The notes under the pieces: model-generated
Databases searched by the model: none
Told to the model about the DNA's origin: nothing
The model's input: only the letters and a program-made list of their open reading frames with translations
Assembly (NCBI GenBank): GCA_001899585.1
Contig: MKWE01000031.1
Coordinates: forward strand, 297,891 to 361,890
Direction of reading: 5' to 3'
Source of the DNA: Rhodospirillales bacterium 70-18
GTDB lineage: Bacteria > Pseudomonadota > Alphaproteobacteria > Acetobacterales > Acetobacteraceae
DNA length: 64,000 bases
Part shown: positions 55,235-64,000 of the stretch, one piece after another
Layout: the number at the start of each line of letters is the position of its first letter
Position numbering within the stretch: position 1 is the stretch's first letter
Made by a program: the position numbers and the translations under genes

Positions 55235-56293
55235 GTGACAGAATCCGCCCCTGGAATCGGCTTTTTCGAGCGCTATCTGACCCTCTGGGTGGCGTTGTGC
55301 ATCGTCGCCGGCATCGGTTTGGGTACGATGGTACCCGCCCCCTTCCACCTGCTGGGCGAGTTGAACCTGGCCCAGGTCAACCTGCCGGTGGCGGTGCTGA
55401 TCTGGCTGATGATCGTGCCGATGCTGCTGCGGGTGGATTTCGGCGCCATCGGCCAGGTGGCCCGGCACTGGCGCGGCATCGCCGTGACGGTGGGGGTGAA
55501 CTGGCTGGTCAAGCCGTTCTCGATGGCGCTTTTGGGCTGGCTTTTCATAGGCTTCCTGTTCCGCCCCTATCTGCCGGCCGGGCAGATCGACAGCTACATC
55601 GCCGGCCTGATCCTGCTCGCCGCCGCGCCCTGCACGGCGATGGTGTTCGTCTGGTCCGGCCTGACCAACGGCGAGCCGAATTTCACCCTCAGCCAGGTGG
55701 CGCTGAACGACGCCATCATGGTGGTCGCGTTCGCGCCGATCGTCGGGCTGCTGCTGGGATTGTCAGCGATAACAGTGCCTTGGAACACGCTTCTGCTGTC
55801 CGTGGTGCTGTATATCGTGGTGCCGGTGATCGCCGCCCAGCTCTGGCGCCGGGTGCTGCTGGCGCGCGGCACGCTGGACGGCATGCTGGCGGCGCTGCAT
55901 CCGGTGTCGCTGTGCGCGCTGCTGGCCACGCTGGTGCTGCTGTTCGGCTTCCAGGGCGGGCAGATCCTGGCGCAGCCGCTGGTGATCCTGATGCTGGCGG
56001 TGCCGATCATTATCCAGGTGTACCTGAACGCCGGCATCGCCTATCTCGCCAACCGCCAATGCGGCAGCGCGCACAGCGTGGCCGGGCCGTCGGCGCTGAT
56101 CGGGGCGAGCAATTTCTTCGAGCTGGCGGTGGCCGCCGCGATCAGCCTGTTCGGCTTCCAGTCCGGCGCGGCGCTGGCCACGGTGGTGGGGGTGCTGGTG
56201 GAGGTGCCGGTGATGCTGTCGGTGGTGGCGATCGTGATGCGCAGCCGCGCCTGGTACGAGCGCGGCGCCGCCCGTCACCGCTCGCGCGCGTAG
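55235..56293 (+). CDS. acr3: ACR3 family arsenite efflux transporter
   Basis: 352 residues with ten predicted membrane helices. AAPCTAMVFVWSGLTNGEPN contains the essential Cys133, and GASNFFELAVAAAISLFG has the conserved Glu of the second half. It extrudes arsenite produced by the ArsC domain. The start is a GTG at 55235 with a weak AAGG just before it. A 109-base gap from arsJ contains the small dyad TTCGA-tc-TCGAA but no clear terminator, so co-transcription is likely. The end overlaps the convergent MFS gene by 19 bases. Confidence 0.92.
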   Translation: MTESAPGIGFFERYLTLWVALCIVAGIGLGTMVPAPFHLLGELNLAQVNLPVAVLIWLMIVPMLLRVDFGAIGQVARHWRGIAVTVGVNWLVKPFSMALLGWLFIGFLFRPYLPAGQIDSYIAGLILLAAAPCTAMVFVWSGLTNGEPNFTLSQVALNDAIMVVAFAPIVGLLLGLSAITVPWNTLLLSVVLYIVVPVIAAQLWRRVLLARGTLDGMLAALHPVSLCALLATLVLLFGFQGGQILAQPLVILMLAVPIIIQVYLNAGIAYLANRQCGSAHSVAGPSALIGASNFFELAVAAAISLFGFQSGAALATVVGVLVEVPVMLSVVAIVMRSRAWYERGAARHRSRA

Positions 56294-57447
56294 CCCAGCA
56301 GCGGCAGGGAGGTGGCAATGTTCAGCACCGCGCCGGCCACCAGCACCAGCAGCATGGCATTGGCGCCCAGCGCCTCCAGCAGCCACGCCCCGGCGGAGGG
56401 GGCGGCGGCCTGGGCGATCAGGGTCGGCATCGCCAGCCGGCCCATCAGCGTGGCGTAGCCCTCGCGCCCGAACAGCGCCAGCGGCACGGTGCCGCGGGCG
56501 ATCGAGCGGATGCCGCTGCCGGAGCCGTACAGCACCAGCCCCACCGCCACCATCGCCGGGTCGCCGAAGATCAGCCCCAGCCCGGCGGCGGCCAGGAGGG
56601 TGGAGGCCAGCAGCGTCCAGACCGGGTGGCGGTTGCGGCCGATCAGCATCTCCACCACCCGCGCACCCACCTGCGCCGGGCCGATCAGCGCGCCCAGCCC
56701 GACCGCCGCGGCCAGTTCGATCCCGCGCGTCTGCAACAGGGTCAGCAGATGCACGCTGACCACCGTCATCACCACCGAGGCGAGGGTGAGGTTCAGCGCC
56801 AGCATCCAGAACGCCAGCCGCAGCCGCGGCGTCAGCACCACCTGTCCGGCCCGGCCGGCGGCGCGGGGCGGGGGGGCGGTGGCCGGCTCCTTCGGCAGGC
56901 CGAACCAGTAGAGCGGCAGCACCACCGCCAGCATGATGCCGGCATAGGCGAGGCAGGCGCCGCGCCAGCCCACCTGCTCCACCAGCAAGGCGCTGAGCGG
57001 CCAGCAAACGGTGCTGGCGAAGCCGCCATAGAGCGTGGTCATGGTGATCGCGCTGCGCGCCTGCTCGCCGTACAGCCGCCCCAGCGTGGCGAAGGCCGGG
57101 TCGTACAGCCCGGCCCCCATGCCGACGCCCATGACGGCCCAGGCGAACACATACATCGGTATGTTCGGCGCCACCGCCAGCAGCGCCAGCCCGATGGCAA
57201 GCAGCACCGCGCTGCTGGCCAGCACCGGCCGGCCGCCGAGTCGGTCGATCAGCCCGCCGACGCGCGGCGAGACCAGCCCGGAAACCAGGAAGCTGCCGGA
57301 CAGGCCGCCGATGATCCAGCCGAGCGGCCAGCCGGTCTGGTCGCCGATCGGTTTGGCCAGCACGGCGATGAGATAGTACGAGGCGCCCCAGGCGAGGATC
57401 TGGGCACAGCCCAGCGCCCCCACCACCAGCCAGCGCGGCCGGGTCAT
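56275..57447 (-). CDS. MFS transporter
   Basis: A 390-residue major facilitator with twelve hydrophobic segments. The motif-A-like loop GGLIDRLGGRPVL lies between helices 2 and 3, and a longer cytoplasmic loop (PPPRAAGRAGQ) splits the halves. Substrate is unknown. Its convergent position against acr3 invites comparison with ArsK-type arsenic MFS pumps, but nothing in the sequence proves this. Its start is 39 bases from the peroxiredoxin end on the same strand. Confidence 0.8.
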   Translation of the reverse strand: MTRPRWLVVGALGCAQILAWGASYYLIAVLAKPIGDQTGWPLGWIIGGLSGSFLVSGLVSPRVGGLIDRLGGRPVLASSAVLLAIGLALLAVAPNIPMYVFAWAVMGVGMGAGLYDPAFATLGRLYGEQARSAITMTTLYGGFASTVCWPLSALLVEQVGWRGACLAYAGIMLAVVLPLYWFGLPKEPATAPPPRAAGRAGQVVLTPRLRLAFWMLALNLTLASVVMTVVSVHLLTLLQTRGIELAAAVGLGALIGPAQVGARVVEMLIGRNRHPVWTLLASTLLAAAGLGLIFGDPAMVAVGLVLYGSGSGIRSIARGTVPLALFGREGYATLMGRLAMPTLIAQAAAPSAGAWLLEALGANAMLLVLVAGAVLNIATSLPLLGYARER

Positions 57448-57486
57448 CGCCGGTTCGGTCGGTTCACCGGTGCGGTCTGCTGGGGA

Positions 57487-57969
57487 TTACAGCGCGGCCA
57501 GGATCGCTTCGGCGCGGCTGACCTCGAAGCCGCCGGGGGCTTCCACGGCCAGGTGGGTCACCTTGCCGTCCTGCGCCACCAGCGCGAAACGCTGGCTGCG
57601 CACGCCCATGCCGCGCGGGATCAGGTCCAGCTCCAGCCCCAGCGCCTTGGTGAAGGCGGCCGAGCCGTCGGCCAGCATGATGATGCCGTCGCCCACGCCC
57701 TGGTCGCGGCCCCAGGCGCCCATGACGAAGGCGTCGTTGACGGCAAGGCAGACCAGGCTGTCCACGCCCTTGGCCTTCAGCGCGTCCAGGTTCTGCACGA
57801 AGCCGGGCAGGTGCTTGGCGCTGCAGGTGGGAGTGAAGGCGCCGGGGACGGCGAACAGCACGACCTTCTTGCCCTTGAAGATATCGTCGGTCGCGATCTC
57901 CTTGGGGCCGTCGGCGGTGCCCTGCATCAGCTTCATCGACGGAATGGTGTCGCCTACCTTAATCGTCAT
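57487..57969 (-). CDS. peroxiredoxin (Prx5 / atypical redoxin type)
   Basis: 160 residues. FAVPGAFTPTCSAKHLPGF carries the peroxidatic Cys49 in the Prx5 PGAFTPTCS motif, and Cys74 (SLVCLAVND) lies in the next strand. DLIPRGMGVRSQRFALV is a conserved later segment. It reduces hydrogen peroxide and alkyl hydroperoxides using glutaredoxin or thioredoxin. Length and motifs are normal. It is transcribed toward the MFS gene and divergent from yqgE. Confidence 0.93.
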   Translation of the reverse strand: MTIKVGDTIPSMKLMQGTADGPKEIATDDIFKGKKVVLFAVPGAFTPTCSAKHLPGFVQNLDALKAKGVDSLVCLAVNDAFVMGAWGRDQGVGDGIIMLADGSAAFTKALGLELDLIPRGMGVRSQRFALVAQDGKVTHLAVEAPGGFEVSRAEAILAAL

Positions 57970-58110
57970 CGCGATTCGCTTCCTCGGGTTCAGCCGGGCG
58001 GCCGATCCGCCCGCGATCGGGTGAGTCCTAGCCGCAGATGAACACGCTGTCACGACCGGGGCGCGAAACGGGCGCTTGCACCGCGGCACCGCACCGCCAA
58101 GATAGGGACC

Positions 58111-58752
58111 ATGACACGCAAGCCGCTCCCCGACACGCTCGCCCCCGAGGCCCCCGCCGGCCCGGCGATGATCCATCCGCCCGCCGCGGGGCCGGACGAG
58201 ACCTCGCTGGCCGGCCAGGTGCTGATCGCCATGCCCAGCCTGGACGATCCGCGCTTCGTCCATAGCGTGATCTATGTGTGCGCCCATACCGCCGAGGGCG
58301 CGATGGGCATCGTGATCAACCGCCCGCTGGCCCAGCCCAGCTTCGAGGACCTGCTGCGCCAGCTCGATGTCGCCCCGGTGCCCCCGGCGCGCACCATCCG
58401 GCTGTGCAGCGGCGGGCCGGTGGACAATGCGCGCGGCTTCGTGCTGCACAGCGCCGACTGGACCGGCGAGGGCAGCCTGCGGGTGAACCAGGAGATGGCG
58501 CTGACCGCCAGCCTGGACGTGCTGAAGGTGATCGCCGGCGGCGGCGGGCCGCGCCACGGGCTGCTGGCGCTGGGTTATGCCGGCTGGGGCCCGGGGCAGC
58601 TGGACAGCGAGATGCAGCAGAACGCCTGGCTCTCGGCCCCGGCGGACGAGGCCTTGGTGTTCGACGCGCAAACCGAGACGACGTGGCGCCGCGCCCTGGC
58701 CAAGCTGAAGATCGACCCCCTGCTGCTGTCGGGCGCAGCGGGGCACGCCTGA
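58111..58752 (+). CDS. YqgE/AlgH family protein
   Basis: 213 residues. The family core LAGQVLIAMPSLDDPRFVHSVIYVCAH is followed by GAMGIVINRPL, CSGGPVD and GYAGWGPGQLDSE. YqgE is a conserved soluble protein of unknown biochemical function, named AlgH from a link to alginate regulation in Pseudomonas. The first 30 residues are Pro/Ala-rich and variable. The ATG at 58111 follows GATAGGGACC. It is divergent from the peroxiredoxin gene. Confidence 0.9.
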   Translation: MTRKPLPDTLAPEAPAGPAMIHPPAAGPDETSLAGQVLIAMPSLDDPRFVHSVIYVCAHTAEGAMGIVINRPLAQPSFEDLLRQLDVAPVPPARTIRLCSGGPVDNARGFVLHSADWTGEGSLRVNQEMALTASLDVLKVIAGGGGPRHGLLALGYAGWGPGQLDSEMQQNAWLSAPADEALVFDAQTETTWRRALAKLKIDPLLLSGAAGHA

Positions 58753-58865
58753 GGGCGCGCCTGAGGGCACGGTGGAATCATGTCGCGGGACGACGGCCGG
58801 CGGTATAGCGTTGGGCGCCGGCCAGGGATGACGGGCGGCGCGACCGCCCGGATGGAGCAGGACGC

Positions 58866-59222
58866 ATGGCAACCGAGTACGACGTGACGCCCGAGTTGGG
58901 CAAGGCGGTGCGCGAGGCGGCGGCGGCACCCGCGCGCGTGGTTGTTCGCCCCACGCGGGGCACCGGCGGTGGCATCAGCGTCGATGTGTCGTGGGGCACG
59001 GTGATGGAGATCGGGCAGGAGATCCCGGTCGTCTGGGAGGCCGCCGAGCCGGCCGCGCCGCCCGCGGATTTCGACGCGGTCAACGCCGAGGCCGATGCCT
59101 GGGCCGGGGAGCTGGATGCGCTGCTGGCGCGGCTGGACAGCGGGATCGCCGCCGAGCGCACGGCGATGGACGAGCTGTTGGCCCGCCTGACCGCACCCGC
59201 CCCGGCCTTCGCCGGGCGGTAG
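58866..59222 (+). CDS. hypothetical protein, small alpha/beta
   Basis: 118 residues, not recognised. The first half has short beta-type strands (ARVVVRPTRG, GISVDVSWGTVMEIGQEIPVVWEA); the second is an acidic amphipathic helix with regular Leu spacing (DALLARLDSGIAAERTAMDELLARL), possibly a coiled coil. No signal peptide or membrane segment. GGAGCAGGA lies just ahead of the ATG, so translation is credible. It precedes another coiled-coil gene by ten bases, and the two probably form a unit. Confidence 0.65.
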   Translation: MATEYDVTPELGKAVREAAAAPARVVVRPTRGTGGGISVDVSWGTVMEIGQEIPVVWEAAEPAAPPADFDAVNAEADAWAGELDALLARLDSGIAAERTAMDELLARLTAPAPAFAGR

Positions 59223-59231
59223 CTGGCCGCG

Positions 59232-59540
59232 GTGGCCGGGCTGCTCGACCTGCCCGGCCGGCTTTGGGCGCTTGGCCGGACGGTGGAGGAACTGCTGAAG
59301 TTCCAGGGCCAGACCCGGGAGGTGCTGGAGGCGGTGGACCGGCGGCTGCGGGCGCTGGAGGACCGGATGATCCATCTGGAGGCCGGCCAGACGCACCTGG
59401 TCACCGAGGCGCGGGCTGCCTCCTCGGCGGCGGCCAGCGCGGTGGCGGGCGCCATGCTGTCCGATGTGGTGACGCGGCTGACACGCATGGAAATGCGCGC
59501 GGAAGAAACCGCGCGCCGCCTGCCCCCACCCAACGAATAA
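59232..59540 (+). CDS. hypothetical coiled-coil protein
   Basis: 102 residues from a GTG, not recognised. Nearly the whole chain is predicted helix with heptad Leu/Val spacing (TVEELLKFQGQTREVLEAVDRRLRALEDRMIHLEAGQTHLV), a central Ala/Ser-rich stretch, and a second helix (LTRMEMRAEETARRL). It could dimerise or bind the preceding protein. The final codons (N-E-stop) are supplied by the start of a structured repeat, so the true end may have been set by repeat insertion. Confidence 0.6.
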   Translation: MAGLLDLPGRLWALGRTVEELLKFQGQTREVLEAVDRRLRALEDRMIHLEAGQTHLVTEARAASSAAASAVAGAMLSDVVTRLTRMEMRAEETARRLPPPNE

Positions 59541-59620
59541 AGTTTTTTTGCTTCTTTGTTTTCAAACAAAGAATATCTGTTCTTTTTTTGAAAAAGGGAA
59601 CCAAAAAACTTTTATTCGCT
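59533..59620. repeat. structured intergenic repeat, compact form (copy 7)
   Basis: ACGAATAAAG, a T-run, hairpin A (CTTCTTTG...CAAAGAA), hairpin B (GTTCTTTTT with a slightly degenerate right arm GGGAAC), an A-run and CTTTTATTCGC. The terminal GAATAA on each strand provides the stop codons of the two converging genes. Confidence 0.8.
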
Positions 59621-60328
59621 CGCTGAATACCGGACGGTTTCTCCGTGGCGCGCTTCGTCCGGGCCGCAGAGATCGGCCAGGGCCGGGGCCACGGCGGCGG
59701 GGGTCGCCAGGCCGGCCTGGTCCTCGCCGGGGAACGCCTTGCGGCGCAGCGCGGTGGCGACCGGGCCGGGGTCGAACAGGTTGACGCGCAGGCGGGTGTC
59801 GCGGGTTTCATCGGCCCAGGTCAGCACCAGGTGCTCCATCGCCGCCTGGGCGGCGCCGTACAGGCCCCAATAGGCGCGCGGCGCGCCGGCGCGAGCGCTG
59901 GTGGGGAACACCGCGCGGCCGGCCGGGGCGGCCACCAGCAGCGGGCCGCAACTGCGGATCAGCCGCCAGTGCGCGGTGAGGTTCACAGCCTGCACCTCCG
60001 CCCAGTCGCGCGGCAGGATATGCGCCACCGGCGTCAGCGCCCCCAGCATGCCGGCGTTGGACACCAGGATGTCGAGCCGGCGGAACCGCTCGAACAGGCT
60101 GGGGCCGAGGCTGTCCAGCTCGGCGGACTGCTTGATCATGTCCAGCGGCAGCAGCGTGGCGGCGCCGCCGGCGGCGCGGATGGCGTCGTCGGTTTCCTCC
60201 AGCCCGCCCTGGGTGCGCGCGGTCAGCACCACATGCGCGCCGCGCCGGGCGAGTTCCACCGCCACCGCGGCGCCGATGCCGCGGCTGGCCCCGGTGACCA
60301 GGGCCACCTGTCCGTCCAATGGCCGCAT
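59612..60328 (-). CDS. short-chain dehydrogenase/reductase family protein with altered catalytic motif
   Basis: 238 residues. The cofactor motif TGASRGIG (12-19), NAG (91-93) and Ser144 are standard for NAD(P)-dependent SDR enzymes. However, the catalytic YxxxK reads Y157-G-A-A-Q161, with Gln in place of the essential Lys, so classical dehydrogenase activity is doubtful. It lies two bases after purF on the same strand, the usual alphaproteobacterial order. Its last two codons and stop lie within a structured repeat. Confidence 0.85.
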   Translation of the reverse strand: MRPLDGQVALVTGASRGIGAAVAVELARRGAHVVLTARTQGGLEETDDAIRAAGGAATLLPLDMIKQSAELDSLGPSLFERFRRLDILVSNAGMLGALTPVAHILPRDWAEVQAVNLTAHWRLIRSCGPLLVAAPAGRAVFPTSARAGAPRAYWGLYGAAQAAMEHLVLTWADETRDTRLRVNLFDPGPVATALRRKAFPGEDQAGLATPAAVAPALADLCGPDEARHGETVRYSASE

Positions 60329-60330
60329 GC

Positions 60331-61830
60331 TCAGCGGGTCTCGGCGAGCAGGCTGAGCTGCAGGTTTTCCTTGGCCACCATGTCGGTCAGCGGCACCGGG
60401 TATTCGCCGGTGAAGCAGGCATCGCAATATTGCGGCGCCTTGCCGTCGCGCCCGGCATGGCCCAGCGCGCGGTACAGCCCGTCCTGGCTGATGAAGGCCA
60501 GGCTGTCGGCGCCGATCAGGGCCGCCATCTCCTCCACGCTGTGGCGCGCGGCCAGCAGCTTGCCGCGCTCGGGCGTGTCGATGCCGTAGAAGCAGGAATG
60601 CGTGGTCGGCGGCGAGGAGATGCGCATATGCACCTCGGCGGCGCCGGCGGCGCGCACCATCTCCACGATCTTGCGGCTGGTGGTGCCGCGCACGATGCTG
60701 TCATCCACCAGCACCACGCGCCGGCCCTGCAGCATCGGCTTGTTGGCGGAGTGCTTCAGCTTCACGCCCAGATGGCGGATGTTGTCGGTTGGCTCGATGA
60801 AGGTGCGGCCGACATAGTGGTTGCGGATGATCCCCAACTCGAACGGGATGCCGCTTTCATGCGCGTAGCCCATCGCGGCGGGCACGCCGGAATCGGGCAC
60901 CGGCACGATCACGTCGGCGTCCACATGGCTCTCGCGGGCCAGTTCGGCGCCGATGCGCTTGCGCGCCTCGTAGACGGGCATGCCCTCCACCACCGAATCG
61001 GGGCGGGCGAAATAGATGTATTCGAACACGCAGAACCGGCTGGCGGCGCGGGTGAACGGCTTGATGCTGTGCACGCCCTGGTCGTTGATGATGACGATCT
61101 CGCCCGGCTCCACGTCGCGCACGAACTCGGCGCCGACGATGTCCAGCGCGCAGGTCTCGCTGGCCAGCACCCAGCTGGTCTGCGCGCCCTCGCCCATGCG
61201 GCCCAGGATCAGCGGGCGCACGCCCAGCGGGTCGCGCACGCCCATCAGCGCGCTGTCGGTCAGCGCGATCAGCGAATAGGCGCCGACCACCTGCTTCAGC
61301 GCGTCGATCAGCCGGTCCACCACGTTGGAATACAGGCTGATGGCGATGAGGTGGATGAACACCTCGCTGTCGGTGGTGGACTGGAACAGGCAGCCACGGC
61401 GCACCAGGGCGCGGCGCAGCGTGGTGGCGTTGGTGAGGTTGCCGTTATGGCCGACCGCCAGGCCGCCGAACTCGAAATCGGCGTAGAGCGGCTGCACGTT
61501 GCGCAGCAGCGTGGCGCCGGTGGTGGCGTAGCGGTTGTGGCCCATGGCGCGCATGCCGGGCAGCGAGGCGATGACGCGGGCATCGCCGAAATTCTCGCCC
61601 ACCAGGCCGAGGCCACGATGGGTGTGGAAGTGCTGGCCATCATGGCTGACGATGCCGGTGGCTTCCTGGCCGCGATGCTGCAGGGCGTGCAGGCCGAGCG
61701 CGGTGAGGGCGGCCGCGTCGGCGTGGTTCCACACGCCGAAGACGCCGCATTCCTCGTGCATCTTGTCGTCGTGGCCCCAGTCATCCAGCCCTTGGCTATC
61801 GCCGTCGGGTGCCTGCGTCGGGAGCGTCAT
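60331..61830 (-). CDS. purF: amidophosphoribosyltransferase
   Basis: First committed enzyme of purine synthesis: PRPP plus glutamine to phosphoribosylamine; 499 residues. An N-terminal Ntn glutaminase domain begins at Cys28 ([10 protein letters not shown]) after a propeptide of 27 residues that must be removed. The C-terminal PRTase domain has [14 protein letters not shown], the PRPP loop. The ATG at 61830 is chosen because AGGAGG lies eight bases upstream; an ATG at 61854 has none. Co-oriented with cvpA (20-base gap) and the SDR gene. Confidence 0.96.
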   Translation of the reverse strand: MTLPTQAPDGDSQGLDDWGHDDKMHEECGVFGVWNHADAAALTALGLHALQHRGQEATGIVSHDGQHFHTHRGLGLVGENFGDARVIASLPGMRAMGHNRYATTGATLLRNVQPLYADFEFGGLAVGHNGNLTNATTLRRALVRRGCLFQSTTDSEVFIHLIAISLYSNVVDRLIDALKQVVGAYSLIALTDSALMGVRDPLGVRPLILGRMGEGAQTSWVLASETCALDIVGAEFVRDVEPGEIVIINDQGVHSIKPFTRAASRFCVFEYIYFARPDSVVEGMPVYEARKRIGAELARESHVDADVIVPVPDSGVPAAMGYAHESGIPFELGIIRNHYVGRTFIEPTDNIRHLGVKLKHSANKPMLQGRRVVLVDDSIVRGTTSRKIVEMVRAAGAAEVHMRISSPPTTHSCFYGIDTPERGKLLAARHSVEEMAALIGADSLAFISQDGLYRALGHAGRDGKAPQYCDACFTGEYPVPLTDMVAKENLQLSLLAETR

Positions 61831-61850
61831 CGGCGAGCCTCCTGTTCCCG

Positions 61851-62420
61851 TCATGGCCGGCCCACGGCGCGGCCTTGCGGGGTGGATTGCAGCAGATCGG
61901 TTGCCCTGAGCGATGCGTCGCCGGGCGGGGCAGGCACGGTCGGGCGGTATTTCTCAGGCACCATCTGCGCCACCCAGTCGGCGCCCTGGTGCACGTAGGG
62001 CAGCAGCCGCGCCTGCAACACCGGGGGGGGCCAGCGCTCGGGCGCGATCAGGAAGCCGGCGACGAGGTAGGCCACCACCACCAGGGCGGCGCCGCGGACG
62101 ATGCCATAGGCCACGCCGACCGTGCGGTCTATGCCGCCGAGGCCGGAGGCCTGCACGATGCGCCCCAGCATGCCGGTGACGATCGACAGGAACACCAGGG
62201 CGACCAGGAACATCGCCGCCCAGGCCGCCGGGTCGCCGAATTCCGCGCCGCCCAGCCAGCCGTGGAACCTGTCGCGCACCAGGTCGACGGTGTTGGCGGC
62301 GAAGAACGCGGCGCCCAGCCAGGCGCCGACGCCCAGCACCTCGCGCACGAAGCCGCGCAGGAAGGCGAGCATGGCCGAGATCGCCACCACGGCGACGACG
62401 ACGAGGTCGACCCAGTTCAC
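61851..62420 (-). CDS. cvpA: CvpA family inner-membrane protein
   Basis: 189 residues with four predicted membrane helices, starting NWVDLVVVAVVAISAMLAFLRGFVREVLG, the typical CvpA N-terminus. A GIDRTVGVAYGIVRG segment is conserved. The cytoplasmic tail is Pro-rich. CvpA is associated with colicin V production and envelope integrity, and is classically found beside purF, as here. The start is a GTG at 62420 that matches the family N-terminus; the ribosome site is weak. Confidence 0.92.
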   Translation of the reverse strand: MNWVDLVVVAVVAISAMLAFLRGFVREVLGVGAWLGAAFFAANTVDLVRDRFHGWLGGAEFGDPAAWAAMFLVALVFLSIVTGMLGRIVQASGLGGIDRTVGVAYGIVRGAALVVVAYLVAGFLIAPERWPPPVLQARLLPYVHQGADWVAQMVPEKYRPTVPAPPGDASLRATDLLQSTPQGRAVGRP

Positions 62421-62542
62421 GTGCGGGGATCCAGCATGTTGGGGTGCATATATCGTTCTGCCGCGCCCCGCCACCACCCTGTCATCGGCCCGTCACGGTC
62501 ATGGCTTCCATGTCCGTTGCGGAATCGGCGCGGGATGGCGCG

Positions 62543-63934
<1,392 letters not shown>

Positions 63935-64000
63935 GTCAGATTTCGGTCCGGCCTGTGCGCGGTGGAGAAGAAAGCAGATTCACATGGAGGCGGGGAGGCG

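Overview
This window looks like a chromosomal segment of a GC-rich alphaproteobacterium, most plausibly an Acetobacteraceae-type Rhodospirillales member. That is an inference from gene order and codon style, not from a marker gene. Familiar alphaproteobacterial neighbourhoods are cycM-like cytochrome c / kdsB-pheA, miaB-phoH-ybeY-corC, helicase-S4-fdxA-carD and radA-cvpA-purF. No rRNA, tRNA, CRISPR array, insertion sequence or phage gene was recognised.

Layout. 1-4.5 kb: housekeeping genes (partial inositol-phosphatase family gene, cytochrome c, kdsB, pheA, a zincin protease, phhB, mmcB). 4.6-8.5 kb: an iron-type ABC importer (binding protein, fused double permease, ATPase). 8.5-10.4 kb: a compact accessory cassette with an AT-rich leader, a 71-residue candidate RiPP precursor, an intercistronic hairpin and a radical SAM/SPASM maturase resembling the FxsB cyclophane-forming type. 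10.5-20.8 kb: a FAD dehydrogenase, a DUF2125 protein, the outer-membrane tamA-tamB pair and an acyltransferase. 21-25 kb: tRNA and rRNA maturation genes. 25-28.3 kb: histidine degradation (hutH-hutU). 28.4-37.5 kb: an accessory metabolic region with a 2OG-Fe(II) oxygenase, a polar amino-acid ABC importer, a non-selenocysteine GrdB/PrdB-family protein, a CaiB CoA-transferase, an alpha/beta hydrolase and a ThDP enzyme. 37.4-42.8 kb: small redox and regulatory units (azoreductase, AhpD-like, MarR, FAD-linked oxidase, GntR, serine hydrolase). 42.8-51.7 kb: carD, fdxA, S4 protein, helicase, htpG, an M17 peptidase and a MarR-type regulator. 52-57.4 kb: an arsenic island with an ArsR-ArsC fusion, ArsJ-partner GAPDH, ArsJ and ACR3, convergent with an MFS gene. 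57.5-64 kb: peroxiredoxin, YqgE, two unknown proteins, an SDR protein, purF, cvpA and radA.

A family of seven AT-rich structured intergenic repeats (23.9, 28.3, 32.5, 35.6, 39.1, 51.8 and 59.5 kb) is scattered through the window, mostly right behind stop codons. It occurs in two topologies: a compact one, and one in which the same two hairpins are turned inside out around a GCTGGAGTC core. The most interesting systems are the radical SAM RiPP cassette, this repeat family, the GrdB-like/CoA-transferase cluster and the arsenic operon with its fused regulator-reductase and an apparently leaderless, operator-overlapped promoter.
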